A DNA stretch of 64,000 nt from JASLDZ01 sp965199975 (lineage in GTDB: Bacteria; Pseudomonadota; Alphaproteobacteria; Caulobacterales; Caulobacteraceae), in contig OZ241340.1 in NCBI GenBank assembly GCA_965199975.1, positions 124,001 through 188,000 of the forward strand, given 5' to 3'. Numbering within the stretch: the stretch's first letter is position 1; the number at the start of each line of letters is the position of its first letter. The notes beneath the pieces are model-generated. The model ran no database searches and was not told where the DNA came from. It saw only the letters and a list, made by a program, of their open reading frames with translations. Positions 1-7,670 of the stretch are shown here, one piece after another. Both the position numbers and the translations under genes were made by a program.

Positions 1-615
1 CAGCTTGCGCGCACCCTCCAGCGTCGTCTGGCCGGAGGCCGACACGCGGCCGGCGATGGCGTCGATCTGCTCCGACGACGCCCCTGACGCCCGCCCGAGG
101 CCGTTGAGCGTCGTGGCCACGTCGTGCTGCGACTTCTCAAAGCCGATGAAGGCCAGCGCCGCTCCGCCGGCCGCTACGGCGAGGGCGCCGAAGCCCGCCA
201 GAGGCGCGGCCAGCGGAGCAACCAAGCCGAGCGCCCCCTTCGCCAAGGCGGCGAAGCCACCCTCCCCGAAGGCGGCGATCTGGCCGATGCGAGGCGCTTC
301 CTGGAGCAGGGCGCGGATCGGCGTCTGCCCGGCCACCACGCTGTCAACCAGCGAGCGGATGACGTGGCTGGTCTCCAGCACCTGCGCGCGGTTGAGGCGG
401 TAGCTGTTGGTGACGATCGCCTGGAGCTGTTGGTCGGCCGCCTTGCCCGCTGCGACGATCCCCGAGGTGTCCGCCCCTAGCCGAATGGTCGCGCCCTTGC
501 CGGCGCGCCCGGCGCTGTCCTGCGCCAGTCGCTCGCCCTGCTGAAGGTCGCCTTTCAGCTTGTCGAGGTCGGCGCGCACCTCGATCGACGCGGATCCGAT
601 CACGTTGCCGGCCAT
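1..615 (-). CDS. Phage tail tape-measure protein, N-terminal part (runs off window)
   Basis: About 205 codons are visible; the gene continues past base 1. The start ATG at 615 follows a good ribosome site (GGAGGA). The N-terminus (MAGNVIGSASIEVRADLDKL) resembles tape-measure proteins, which begin with short beta-strand/helix repeats. An alanine- and glycine-rich hydrophobic stretch follows around residues 115-160, and then an amphipathic segment (GLGRASGASSEQIDAIA) typical of lambda gpH-like tails. Such proteins set tail length and assist DNA entry in siphoviruses. It sits directly downstream of the gp10-like gene, a usual order in tail modules. Length and C-terminal domains cannot be judged from this fragment. 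Confidence 0.75.
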   Translation of the reverse strand, partial: MAGNVIGSASIEVRADLDKLKGDLQQGERLAQDSAGRAGKGATIRLGADTSGIVAAGKAADQQLQAIVTNSYRLNRAQVLETSHVIRSLVDSVVAGQTPIRALLQEAPRIGQIAAFGEGGFAALAKGALGLVAPLAAPLAGFGALAVAAGGAALAFIGFEKSQHDVATTLNGLGRASGASSEQIDAIAGRVSASGQTTLEGARKL

Positions 616-617
616 CG

Positions 618-1031
618 TCAGTCCTCCTTCGCGCCGGCCAAGAAGGCGGCGAACAGCTCATCGGAATGATCGGTCTTTAGAGTGCTGAGATAAGGGCGGG
701 CGGCCATGCGCTCCGTCCCGACTTCCAGCGCCTCGGCGTAGTTGGTGTTGGCCACGATGCGCCCGACGAGAGAGTCCCCGTCGCGGGCGATCACCTGGTC
801 GGCCTGCGTCTTCTGGCGCAGGTTGCCGTAATCGTTCGCGGGCGCCTCGCCGGGCGCCGACGCCTGGTGTGTCTTCGTCTTACCGCGGCGATACACGCGT
901 CCTGAGCGCTCGCCGCCGTACGAGGCTTGCAGCACGCGCTGGCCTACCAGCACGGCCTTCTCCAGTCCGCGGCGGGCGCTGGCCTCGGCGATACCCTGCA
1001 TCGCGCTCAGGTCGATCGTCACCTTGGCCAT
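618..1031 (-). CDS. HK97 gp10-like phage head-tail/tail completion protein
   Basis: The 137-residue protein has the composition and layout of the HK97 gp10-like family. There is a helical N-terminus (AMQGIAEASARRGLEKAV), a central basic linker with small residues, and a C-terminal part ending in YLSTLKTDHSDELFAAF, the typical place for the family's RPFL/RPYL-like signature (here ARPYLSTL). Family members act at the head-tail connector or tail terminus. It lies 2 bp from the tape-measure gene, consistent with co-translation in a late operon. Start ATG at 1031 gives the usual family length. The family call rests on motif recall, not on a search. Confidence 0.72.
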   Translation of the reverse strand: MAKVTIDLSAMQGIAEASARRGLEKAVLVGQRVLQASYGGERSGRVYRRGKTKTHQASAPGEAPANDYGNLRQKTQADQVIARDGDSLVGRIVANTNYAEALEVGTERMAARPYLSTLKTDHSDELFAAFLAGAKED

Positions 1032-1182
1032 CTGGTGCTCCAGGAAAGGTCCCGGCCGCGCACTGTGGCGGTGCCGCCGGGTGTCGGTGTTCTCACGGTC
1101 ACCGCCGACTGGACCGGACGCAGGCCATCACACCCGCGCCAGGGGGTTGGCCGCCGCTGCTGGGGGGAGCGGTGGCGCATCT

Positions 1183-1875
1183 TCAGAGCGCCAGCCGGTG
1201 AGGCGTGACGTCGATCGGGAAACGGGGTGGCTTCTCCGCGTCGAGCGGCCTCGGATCGGGCCGGGCGACTACGGGCGGAACCCACATCTGCACCGGCACG
1301 CGACGCGGCCATGCGAGGTCGCCGCCAGCGTCGTGAAGGTGAGGCAGGCGAGTGGTGACAGCGAGCCGCCCCGGCTTGCCGCCACAGTCAGGGCTGAAGC
1401 CGCGCGCCAGGTACTCCACCCCTTCGCGTTCTGGGCTCACGCCAGCGGCGCGAAGGCGTGCATCGTTCGCCTTCATCCGATCGAGCAGACCGGCGATGGC
1501 TTGCACGGCCGCCGGGAAGCCATACTCGACGTCGCTCAGGAGCTCGTCTCGCTCCTTCAGCGCCGCTGATTTTTCACGTGCGGCCGCAGCTTCAAGCTCC
1601 GCCTCGCGGATCGTCACCAGCCGCTCCAGCACGGCTGTCTCCTGCCGGTCGAGCCGCTCCACCTCGAAGGCGAGCTGAGACGCCTTGCCGTGCAGCTTGG
1701 CGGCCGAGGCTGCCGTGGTGGTCACGTCTACGGACTGCGCGTGCGTGTCGGCCCTTTCGACCTCAAGAGCGGCCTTCTCGCTGCTCAGGTCGGCCAGGAG
1801 CGTCTCCGCCTCTGGGATGCCGCCCTGGCCACCCAGGAGGGATGTGACGCGGCTATGGAGATCGGCGGCGCTCAT
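1183..1875 (-). CDS. Phage hypothetical protein with coiled-coil half
   Basis: I do not recognise this 230-residue protein. Residues 20-155 are charged, heptad-like and rich in Glu, Ala and Leu, as in a coiled coil (for example KAALEVERADTHAQ and LVTIREAELEAAAA). The last 75 residues are different: Pro-, Arg- and Trp-containing and probably globular or extended. Its start overlaps the stop of the upstream gene by ATGA, which points to translational coupling and supports both being real. It lies in the tail/head segment of the prophage, so a structural or scaffold role is possible, but this is inference only. The following 1032-1182 interval holds no convincing gene. Confidence 0.55.
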   Translation of the reverse strand: MSAADLHSRVTSLLGGQGGIPEAETLLADLSSEKAALEVERADTHAQSVDVTTTAASAAKLHGKASQLAFEVERLDRQETAVLERLVTIREAELEAAAAREKSAALKERDELLSDVEYGFPAAVQAIAGLLDRMKANDARLRAAGVSPEREGVEYLARGFSPDCGGKPGRLAVTTRLPHLHDAGGDLAWPRRVPVQMWVPPVVARPDPRPLDAEKPPRFPIDVTPHRLAL

Positions 1876-2366
1876 TGGGCGCCCCGCTTCCAGCCATTCG
1901 CCAAGCGCTCCTTACGCTCCACAAGGGCGGCTTCGTGCGCCGCGGTCGCCTCTCGCATGCGCTCGGCCGCGATCGCCGCCTCGTGGCCGGTCTCGGCGTC
2001 GCTGCGAGCCATGCTCGCCACCTTGCTCAGGTGCGCGGCGTTGAGGCTGGGATCGGCCGCCACGCCGATGGGCGCGAGGTTACCGGTGTGCGCGGGCGAG
2101 CTATCGCGGTGCGAGGTGCGGTAGTGCTCGTTGCGCCGGGCGAAGGCCTCATCGGACATCGCCTGCAGACGCTCCGTGGCTTCGCGGCGATCAGCCAACA
2201 CGCGAGCCTCGTCGGCGACGGCCCGCTGCGTGCTGTCCATGGCCATCATGCTCACGGTCAGCGCCTTACCGTCCGCCATTGTGGGCGAGACGCCTTCGCC
2301 AATGATGCGGCGGATGCTGGCGAGGACGCCAGCCGTGTCGGCGGGGTCGAGGGTGGTGGTGCTCAT
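1872..2366 (-). CDS. Phage hypothetical protein, helical and alanine-rich
   Basis: This 164-residue protein of unknown function is mostly helical by composition, with repeated Ala/Glu/Arg stretches (for example AIAAERMREATAAHEAAL near the C-terminus) and a Met-rich patch (LTVSMMAMDST) around residue 40. No signal peptide, membrane segment or catalytic motif is visible. Its stop overlaps the start of the next gene by four bases, and it follows the head-decoration-like gene by 11 bp, so it belongs to the same transcription unit. A neck or tail accessory role would fit the position, but nothing in the sequence proves it. Confidence 0.55.
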   Translation of the reverse strand: MSTTTLDPADTAGVLASIRRIIGEGVSPTMADGKALTVSMMAMDSTQRAVADEARVLADRREATERLQAMSDEAFARRNEHYRTSHRDSSPAHTGNLAPIGVAADPSLNAAHLSKVASMARSDAETGHEAAIAAERMREATAAHEAALVERKERLANGWKRGAQ

Positions 2367-2377
2367 GAATGCTCTCC

Positions 2378-2845
2378 TCAGGCGGTGGCCGGTTGGCGGG
2401 TGATGCGAAGGCGGCAGGGAGCCCCCTGCGCGGCGGTGTCGTCGAAGGTGGCGGGGATGGGGGTGGCGGCCTCCGAAGTGGTGAAGGCGCCGGTACCGTC
2501 GACGTAAGCGGCTTGGCCCGGCGTGGCGGCGGCGCCAGCCGTGATCCAGATCACGCCCTCGTTCAGGAGGCCTGCCGAGGCGTAGCGCTGATAGGCGTCG
2601 ACCGTCTGCGACCCGGTGAGCTGCACCTCGCCGGCGCTGGTGATCGTCACGCCCAGGAAGGCATCGGCCGCCGGGGTGGCGGTGCAGCCGTGATCGCCGG
2701 CTCCGCGGAAGACAGCCCGGCCGAACGGGATGCCGGCGGCGTCCTCGACGGTTCGGCTCAGGCGGTTGGACTTCTCGCCGTTGGCCACGACGCCGGGCGG
2801 CGGCAGGGGCGGCTTGTCGAGGAAGGTGGACTGGGTGACGGCCAT
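2378..2845 (-). CDS. Phage structural protein resembling DUF2190/gp24-type capsid decoration proteins
   Basis: The 155-residue protein is rich in Gly, Ala, Thr and Val with short predicted strands. It contains segments such as AAATPGQAAYVDGTGAFTTS, which resemble the 'G..AYvd..G.f..' pattern of small capsid-decoration or cement proteins (DUF2190 and P22 gp24-like groups). Such proteins stabilise expanded capsids. Its start ATG shares one base with the stop of the RuvC-like gene (TGATG). A major capsid gene would normally follow, but none is seen here. Family placement is tentative. Confidence 0.5.
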   Translation of the reverse strand: MAVTQSTFLDKPPLPPPGVVANGEKSNRLSRTVEDAAGIPFGRAVFRGAGDHGCTATPAADAFLGVTITSAGEVQLTGSQTVDAYQRYASAGLLNEGVIWITAGAAATPGQAAYVDGTGAFTTSEAATPIPATFDDTAAQGAPCRLRITRQPATA

Positions 2846-3531
2846 CAGGCGGCTCTCCGTGGGTTGGCGGCGGGGTGGTTGAGGGCGGCGGCTTGGCGCT
2901 GGCCGTAGACGGCGATCAGCGCCGCCTCGGCGCGGCCGTCATGCGACTTCAGCGGCCAGTGGTGGGCCATGCCCGGGAGCAGGGCCGAGGCGCGGGCGCG
3001 GCTGGCGTCCTTGCCGTCGCCGGCCTGCAGGCCCATCGCCCGGCGCCAGCGGATAGGCGCCACGGCGTCTAAGGGCATGCCGTGGGCGACGCACATGGCC
3101 TTCAGGCCCCACCACATCCCGCCAAAGCTGAAGGCGCCGACACAGCCGTCGGTCGGGCGAGGGCCCACCAGCTCGATCCAGGCCGTGGGCCGCTCGGGCG
3201 CCCAGCCAGCGAGGATGCCGGCCAGGGCATGCAGGTCGAGGATGCGGCGCGGCTTCACGTCGAGCGTGGGCACGTCGCGGAGGTCGGAGGTGCCGTCCGG
3301 TCGAAGGAGGCACAGGGCGCCGGTGACGCCAGGGTCGATGCCGAGGATCGGAGGCTGAGCGAAGAGGGTCGGCGCCTGGCTGGCTACCCGCACCCGCACT
3401 TCAGCACTTGGCTCAAGGTGACCCGCACCGCACCCCGCACCCCCTATAGGGGTGGTGCGGGTGCGGGTCCGGCCGATTTCACCCGCACCATCCGCACCTA
3501 CCCGCACCTCGTTTTCAAGGGTGCGGGTCAT
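2845..3531 (-). CDS. RuvC-like Holliday-junction resolvase/nuclease of phage type
   Basis: The recognisable domain starts at ILGIDPGVTGALCL, the first RuvC/RNase H-fold motif with its metal-binding Asp in GIDPG. A later acidic Glu (TAWIELVGPRP) and a C-terminal SHDGRAEAALIA, where Asp/Glu act as last metal ligands, complete the usual RuvC pattern. Such phage proteins resolve branched DNA before packaging. I chose ATG 3531 because it overlaps the helicase stop as ATGA; an ATG at 3543 or in-frame GTGs near 3400-3410 are alternatives. The first 50 residues are low complexity (RTRTRT, VRVRV) because the DNA there carries the ACCCGCAC repeat cluster, so this part may not be functional protein. Confidence 0.75.
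   Translation of the reverse strand: MTRTLENEVRVGADGAGEIGRTRTRTTPIGGAGCGAGHLEPSAEVRVRVASQAPTLFAQPPILGIDPGVTGALCLLRPDGTSDLRDVPTLDVKPRRILDLHALAGILAGWAPERPTAWIELVGPRPTDGCVGAFSFGGMWWGLKAMCVAHGMPLDAVAPIRWRRAMGLQAGDGKDASRARASALLPGMAHHWPLKSHDGRAEAALIAVYGQRQAAALNHPAANPRRAA
3386..3528. repeat. Cluster of ACCCGCAC repeats in both orientations (candidate prophage replication origin or operator)
   Basis: Within 143 bp I count eight perfect copies of ACCCGCAC. Five are on the + strand (3386, 3392, 3421, 3481, 3500) and three are inverted (3455, 3461, 3521). Near copies lie at 3432 and 3490. A perfect 12-bp palindrome CCCCTATAGGGG lies at 3441-3452 in the middle. The cluster lies between the helicase gene and the RuvC-like domain and forces low-complexity protein sequence, so the selection seems to be on DNA. 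Iteron-like origins next to replication genes have this look, but an operator array is also possible. Confidence 0.6.
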
Positions 3532-5162
3532 AGCGTCACCCACTCACCGACGACTACAAAGGGGCGCTCGTCACCGTTGTCGTCGAAGCGCTGCTCGACC
3601 TTTAGAGCACCGCTCTTCAGCCATGCCTTGAGAAGCCCCTTCACCTTGGCCTTCCCGGCGCCCTTGGCCAGGTCGACTTCGAGCACCTCGGCGATGAGGT
3701 GCCCGACCCAGCCCTTGGCCTGAGGGTTCTCCCGCCACGAACCATCGGCGACGCGGCGCTGCACCTCCTGCAGATGCGGAACGGTCACGTCCTCTAGGGG
3801 GCTCGGCCACCTCCAAGGCTCGACCACGCCGACGCTGTCACCGCCATCGTCGCCGTTGCCCAGGCTGACGCTGACAAAGTGGAACCATGTGGAGCCGTCC
3901 GGCGGCGGGGCGAGGTTCGCCTTGCCGTTATCGACGCGGAAGTACGAGCGCCGGCGCTCAACCTCCGTCTTCGCCGCCTCGTCCTCGGACATCGGGTTGA
4001 GCACCCGGGCAGAGCGAGCTGCCGCGAGAAGGGCGACAGCGCCGCGGCCGTCCTCGACCGTGATCTCCTGGCCGCCGCCCTGACCCTTGCGGACGTGGTG
4101 AACGAGCTCGATGGCGGTGTTGGTGTCATCTGCTATGCGCGCCCATGTCTTGGCCACCCGGTCGACGGCGTTGTTGTCGTTCTCCGAGACGCGATGCGAG
4201 CTGACGAAGGGGTCGATCACCACGACGTCGATCTGGTGCTCGTAGATCAGGCGCTTGATCGCCTCGACCTTCGGACGCTGTACCTCCGCGCCCTCGCGCG
4301 TTTGCTCGGCGATGATGAGCTCGGCCTCACGCCCAGAGCCCATGAAGAGCCAGCCGTCGACGTCGGCCGCGCTGAGCTGGTGGTGCAGCATGGTCGCGTG
4401 CACACGCCGCTCGGTCTCCTCGAGCGGATCCTCGCCGTTCCACAGCCAGACGCGGCAGCGCTCGACCGGGCGGATGCCCAGGAGCGCCTTGCCGCTGGCC
4501 ATCGAGAGCGCCTCGGCGATGGTGAGGCTGGACTTGCCCAGGCCGCCGGGCGCCACCGTCGTGGTGACGAAGCGACGGATGTAGTGGCCGCCGTACAGCC
4601 ACTGCCGCTGCGGTAGGCTGGCCGGCGGCCGCCACGTGAACGGCTTCGCCCACGCATTGCCCTTCGGCGACCAGAGAGCAGCGGCTTCGTCCCGCTGAGC
4701 TCTCAGCCAATCCAGGTGTGCCTGGGTGGGTGCCGCATCGATTTCTGCGACCCGCGCAGCCGCGCGCTCGATCGCCTGATTGTTGATTTCAGAGGCAAGG
4801 CGCCGCCCATCCGCCCCCATGGGCGCGCGGTCGATAAGCTCAGCGATGTAGCGCGCAGCGCCTCCAAGCTCTCGCATGGCCGGATCGTCGCGCATGCGAC
4901 CACTGGCCAAGGCCGGCACCTCGGGCCCCTGCGCTCCCTCCAGCACCAACTGGCCGAGCAGCGACCAGAGGCGCCGGTTAACGGGCTCGTAGAAGTGCTC
5001 GGCTGAGAGCTCAGGGAGAAAGTTCCGAGCGTCGGCAAGCACCAAGCCGATGAGGGTCTGCTCGACATCGAGCACGGCCAGCGTCGCGGCGAGCTTCGGC
5101 TCACGTGATGCGCCGGGAAAGGGCACCACCTCGGGCGGCCATGATGATGGTGGGCCCGACAT
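3528..5162 (-). CDS. Phage replicative helicase: DnaB N-terminal-like domain joined to RepA/AAA_25 ATPase
   Basis: The 544-residue protein begins with a DnaB N-terminal-like helical domain (about residues 30-130; VEQTLIGLVLADARNFLPEL). A RecA-fold ATPase follows with Walker A APGGLGKSS (204-212), Walker B VVVIDP (313-318) and an HH motif (LVHHVRKG) as in RepA-type hexameric helicases (AAA_25). The last 130 residues look like a winged-helix or DNA-binding tail. The DnaB-N part normally recruits primase, and the ATPase unwinds the origin. It heads an operon with the RuvC-like gene (ATGA overlap). The ATPase class differs from true DnaB_C, so this is a mixed architecture. It is clearly a replication protein. 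Confidence 0.82.
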   Translation of the reverse strand: MSGPPSSWPPEVVPFPGASREPKLAATLAVLDVEQTLIGLVLADARNFLPELSAEHFYEPVNRRLWSLLGQLVLEGAQGPEVPALASGRMRDDPAMRELGGAARYIAELIDRAPMGADGRRLASEINNQAIERAAARVAEIDAAPTQAHLDWLRAQRDEAAALWSPKGNAWAKPFTWRPPASLPQRQWLYGGHYIRRFVTTTVAPGGLGKSSLTIAEALSMASGKALLGIRPVERCRVWLWNGEDPLEETERRVHATMLHHQLSAADVDGWLFMGSGREAELIIAEQTREGAEVQRPKVEAIKRLIYEHQIDVVVIDPFVSSHRVSENDNNAVDRVAKTWARIADDTNTAIELVHHVRKGQGGGQEITVEDGRGAVALLAAARSARVLNPMSEDEAAKTEVERRRSYFRVDNGKANLAPPPDGSTWFHFVSVSLGNGDDGGDSVGVVEPWRWPSPLEDVTVPHLQEVQRRVADGSWRENPQAKGWVGHLIAEVLEVDLAKGAGKAKVKGLLKAWLKSGALKVEQRFDDNGDERPFVVVGEWVTL

Positions 5163-5175
5163 ATGCTCGCCGGAC

Positions 5176-5418
5176 CTAGGCAGCGGTCCGCGCCTGAGCT
5201 TCAGTCGTGCTGCCTACCAGCTTTCCGAGGCGGGCCTGCGCCCAGGCGTCCAACTCTGTAGTCGGGTAGAGCGGCCACGGTGCACTGCCCTTGTAGAAGC
5301 GGGGACCACCGCCCTCGCATGCCCAGCGGGCGAGGGTCTGCACCGCCACCTGCATCCCGTGCGCTTCGCGAAGGTAGGAGGAGGCCTCGGCGCGCCTGAG
5401 ACGGGTGGGCGTGCTCAT
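5176..5418 (-). CDS. Small helix-turn-helix DNA-binding protein (MerR/excisionase-like)
   Basis: The 80-residue protein has the layout of a winged HTH_17/MerR-like domain. LRRAEASSYLREAHGMQVAVQTLARWACEGGG gives the two helices and turn, followed by a 'GP.FYKG....YP..ELDAWAQARL' wing and last helix. Proteins of this size next to integrases often act as excisionases or as small regulators. It overlaps the upstream HTH gene by one base (TGATG) and lies 13 bp before the helicase, so all three are probably one early transcript. The exact role (Xis, Cox-like or replication control) cannot be decided. Confidence 0.65.
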   Translation of the reverse strand: MSTPTRLRRAEASSYLREAHGMQVAVQTLARWACEGGGPRFYKGSAPWPLYPTTELDAWAQARLGKLVGSTTEAQARTAA

Positions 5419-5636
5419 CAGGCCGCCACCTGCTCGACGCCGCCGCGCGCAAAGGAGCGCAGCTCGCCGAAGTCATAGAAGGCGCGGCCATTCACGCGGC
5501 GGGAAGAGGGGCCGATGCCACGCCACGCCCACATGGCCAGCGTCTTCGGGCTGCGGCCGAGGAAGGCGGCGGCATCGTGCCGGCTCACCAGCCCCGACGG
5601 GAGCACCGTCACCTCCAGCTGGTTGATCGTCTCCAT
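5418..5636 (-). CDS. Small helix-turn-helix protein, likely excisionase or early regulator
   Basis: The 72-residue protein contains a clear HTH_17/MerR-type motif: LVSRHDAAAFLGRSPKTLAMW, then a wing with GPSSRRVNGRAFYDFGEL. I chose ATG 5636 because GGAGG lies five bases upstream; an in-frame ATG at 5678 would place the start inside the operator palindrome. It is first in the leftward early operon and is divergent from the ribbon-helix-helix gene across a region with two inverted repeats. It could be a Cro/Cox-like repressor or an Xis. Two related small HTH genes in tandem suggest one controls integration and the other transcription. Confidence 0.65.
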   Translation of the reverse strand: METINQLEVTVLPSGLVSRHDAAAFLGRSPKTLAMWAWRGIGPSSRRVNGRAFYDFGELRSFARGGVEQVAA

Positions 5637-5658
5637 GCCTACCTCCGGCGCAATCAGG

Positions 5659-5735
5659 GTTCTCGCGGGCGAGAACATGCGATAAGGTTGCAGCGTCGAA
5701 AAGGCGCGTCAAGCCTTGTTCTCGAAAACGAAAAC
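5659..5735. promoter_or_regulatory. Divergent early promoter region with two operator-like inverted repeats
   Basis: A perfect palindrome with 8-bp arms, GTTCTCGC-GG-GCGAGAAC, lies at 5659-5676. A second, imperfect copy, GTTCTCG-AAAA-CGAAAAC, lies at 5718-5735 (one mismatch in the 7-bp arms, different spacer). The shared half-site GTTCTCG and the position between divergent regulator genes make this the likely binding region for the HTH or ribbon-helix-helix protein and the lysis/lysogeny-type switch of the element. Core promoter boxes could not be assigned with confidence. Confidence 0.6.
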
Positions 5736-5749
5736 GTCCCGGGGGTCTG

Positions 5750-6292
5750 ATGGTGGAAGACGGAGAGCCTCAGCGCCTCGGTCCCAAGGGTGGCAAGGGC
5801 TACCAGCTTGGCGCTCGCATCACGCAGGAGCTTAGAGAGGCTCTTGACGCCGAGGCGAGCCGCACTGGCCGTTCCCTTTCCCAAGTTGTCGAGCTTTGGC
5901 TTGAGGACGCCAGGAAAGGTCGTGCATCCGCTGAGGAGCAGATGGGCGGTCGGGAGGTCGCACCTGTCTTCCGCGCGATGAGCGCTGCGGCTCAGGAGAT
6001 CGAAGCGATGTATGGGCCGCCGTCAGCAGATTGGCGTGCTCATGCGGCGATGCTTGGAGCTTGGAGCGCGATCGCACGCACCCTCCTGCCGAAGCCAGGG
6101 CCTGATGCGAAAGAATTAGAGCTGTCGATCAAGTCCAAACTTCAGGACGGCAGCAAGTCAAAATATGAGCTTGAGGAATTTCGGCAAAGTCGTCGAACGT
6201 GGCTGCTCGAATACTCCGCAGGCGCAGCTGACGCCTATGCCGAGAGGCTTGAAGCTATCCTCTCTGAGCCTGCTCCAGCGAACGAGAGCTGA
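5750..6292 (+). CDS. Ribbon-helix-helix (CopG/TraY-like) DNA-binding protein
   Basis: The 180-residue protein starts with GYQLGARITQELREALDAEA and goes on with SRTGRSLSQVVELWLEDA. This is the strand-helix-helix pattern of RHH/CopG regulators (about residues 17-52), with basic residues ahead of the strand. The rest is helical and unassigned. It is transcribed away from the small HTH genes across the palindromic operators, so it may bind those inverted repeats. Its stop lies 8 bp from the stop of the convergent integrase gene. A plasmid-partition or relaxase-accessory role is possible for RHH proteins but nothing else here supports it. Confidence 0.7.
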   Translation: MVEDGEPQRLGPKGGKGYQLGARITQELREALDAEASRTGRSLSQVVELWLEDARKGRASAEEQMGGREVAPVFRAMSAAAQEIEAMYGPPSADWRAHAAMLGAWSAIARTLLPKPGPDAKELELSIKSKLQDGSKSKYELEEFRQSRRTWLLEYSAGAADAYAERLEAILSEPAPANES

Positions 6293-6299
6293 GACGGCC

Positions 6300-7655
6300 T
6301 TAGATTCGCACGGGCAGCTCTACCACCTTGGCACTGGCAATGCGCGGCTTCATGGCCGCTGCGATCTCGCCCGAGGTGTTCTCCGCCACCGTGCGCAGCG
6401 GATCGTCGGCGAGGTGGGCGTAGCCCTCGGTCGTGCGCGACTGCCGGTGGCCGAGCACCTTGCCTACCACGTAGAGGGCCGAGCCGCGCGCGATGGCGAA
6501 GCTGGCGAAGGAGTGGCGCAGGTCGTGCAGCCGGGTGCCTGAGAGGCTGATGCCCTCGGCCGCTTCGCCCCGCTCCACCTCCTCCATCGCCACCGCCTCG
6601 GCGCGCGCCTTCACTTCGGCCCACTTCTTGGCAAGGCCGGTGCTGTGGCTCTCTCCGCGAGCGCCCGGAAAGACGTAGGGCGAGAACTGGAGCGCCGCAC
6701 CATCAGCGGCTTTCGCAGCCCGCGGCCGAGCGGCACGACGCCGCGCGAGGATCTCAACCGCTGGCGCGCCGAGCGGGACGACCTTCTGGCCGGTCTTCGA
6801 GCCCTCCGTCGGCAGGCGAAGGCACGACTTCTCCAGGTCGACCCATGACCACTGCAGGCCGAGCACCTCATCGCGCCTTGTCCCGCTGAGCATCAGGAGC
6901 CGGGCCGCATCGGCCATCGTCGGATTGATTGAGCCGTCCTCCTCCATGCGGCTGAGCGCCTCGCCGATGGCAGCCACCTCGCGGATGGAGAGGAAGCGCT
7001 CGCGCTTGTCGGTCTTCAGCAGCGGCACGCCGCGCGCCGGGTTGTCGGCCACTCGCCGGGTCTCGATCCCGAACTGGAAGGCCGCGCCCAGCACCGCGGT
7101 CGACAGGGCGGCCACGCGTCGGCCACCGGTGACGCGCGCCAGCCCGCGCGGACCCGTCTTCTCCACTTTGGCCGTCTTGCCGGCGGCGACGTCGGCCTGG
7201 AACTTGCCCACGTCCTCAGAGGTGACCCCCCTAGCGAGCTTGCGACCGAGGAGCGGCTTGATGTGGCGGGTGGCGACGCTCCGATCTGTCACCCAGCTGG
7301 AGGCCTTCTTGTTCGGCTTCAGCGCCGGGCCGTCCTGCAGGTAGAGGTCGACCAGCTCGGCTACGGTGACCGCCTGGCGGTCTTCAGCCTTCGCTTGCGC
7401 AGGGTCGATACCTTCCTTGAGGCCGAGCAGGAGGGAGGACGCCCGCTCGCGCGCCTGCTCGACCGTGTAGGGGCTACCCACCTTGCCGATGGTGAAGCGC
7501 TTGGTGGCGCGCCCCACCCGATACTTGAGCACGAACGACTTGGAGCCGGTCGTCTTCACCCGCACGCCGAACCCCCGCACGTCGGCATCCCACAGGAACC
7601 GCTCAGCCTCGCTCGGCTCTGCGGCGTCGATCTGGCGCTTGGTCAGCCTGCCCAT
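6300..7655 (-). CDS. int: Tyrosine site-specific recombinase (prophage integrase, P4/DUF4102 type)
   Basis: The 451-residue protein has the P4-integrase layout: an N-terminal arm-binding DUF4102-like domain (GRLTKRQIDAAEP...GFGVRVKTTGSKSFVLKYR), a core-binding domain around 100-210, and a catalytic domain. Catalytic residues visible are Arg260 (SGTRRDE), His377-x-x-Arg380 (HDLRHS), His403 (LGHRQ) and Tyr412 (GYAHL), so the enzyme looks intact. Start ATG 7655 was chosen because AGGAGG lies 9 bp upstream; upstream codons to 7829 read through the attachment region and look non-coding. It lies beside the tRNA-Ala(GGC) fragment and reads away from it. It should catalyse integration and excision at that tRNA. 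Confidence 0.93.
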   Translation of the reverse strand: MGRLTKRQIDAAEPSEAERFLWDADVRGFGVRVKTTGSKSFVLKYRVGRATKRFTIGKVGSPYTVEQARERASSLLLGLKEGIDPAQAKAEDRQAVTVAELVDLYLQDGPALKPNKKASSWVTDRSVATRHIKPLLGRKLARGVTSEDVGKFQADVAAGKTAKVEKTGPRGLARVTGGRRVAALSTAVLGAAFQFGIETRRVADNPARGVPLLKTDKRERFLSIREVAAIGEALSRMEEDGSINPTMADAARLLMLSGTRRDEVLGLQWSWVDLEKSCLRLPTEGSKTGQKVVPLGAPAVEILARRRAARPRAAKAADGAALQFSPYVFPGARGESHSTGLAKKWAEVKARAEAVAMEEVERGEAAEGISLSGTRLHDLRHSFASFAIARGSALYVVGKVLGHRQSRTTEGYAHLADDPLRTVAENTSGEIAAAMKPRIASAKVVELPVRI

Positions 7656-7670
7656 GCGCTCGTACCTCCT

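Noticed and set aside
344..661. Minus-strand frame overlapping the tape-measure start
   Set aside because: It is a shifted-frame shadow of the tape-measure N-terminus, which has the better ribosome site and composition.
1019..1180. Small minus-strand frame between the coiled-coil and gp10-like phage genes
   Set aside because: It would have 53 residues, is Arg/Pro-rich, overlaps the gp10-like start and resembles no head-tail adaptor known to me; kept out for lack of support.
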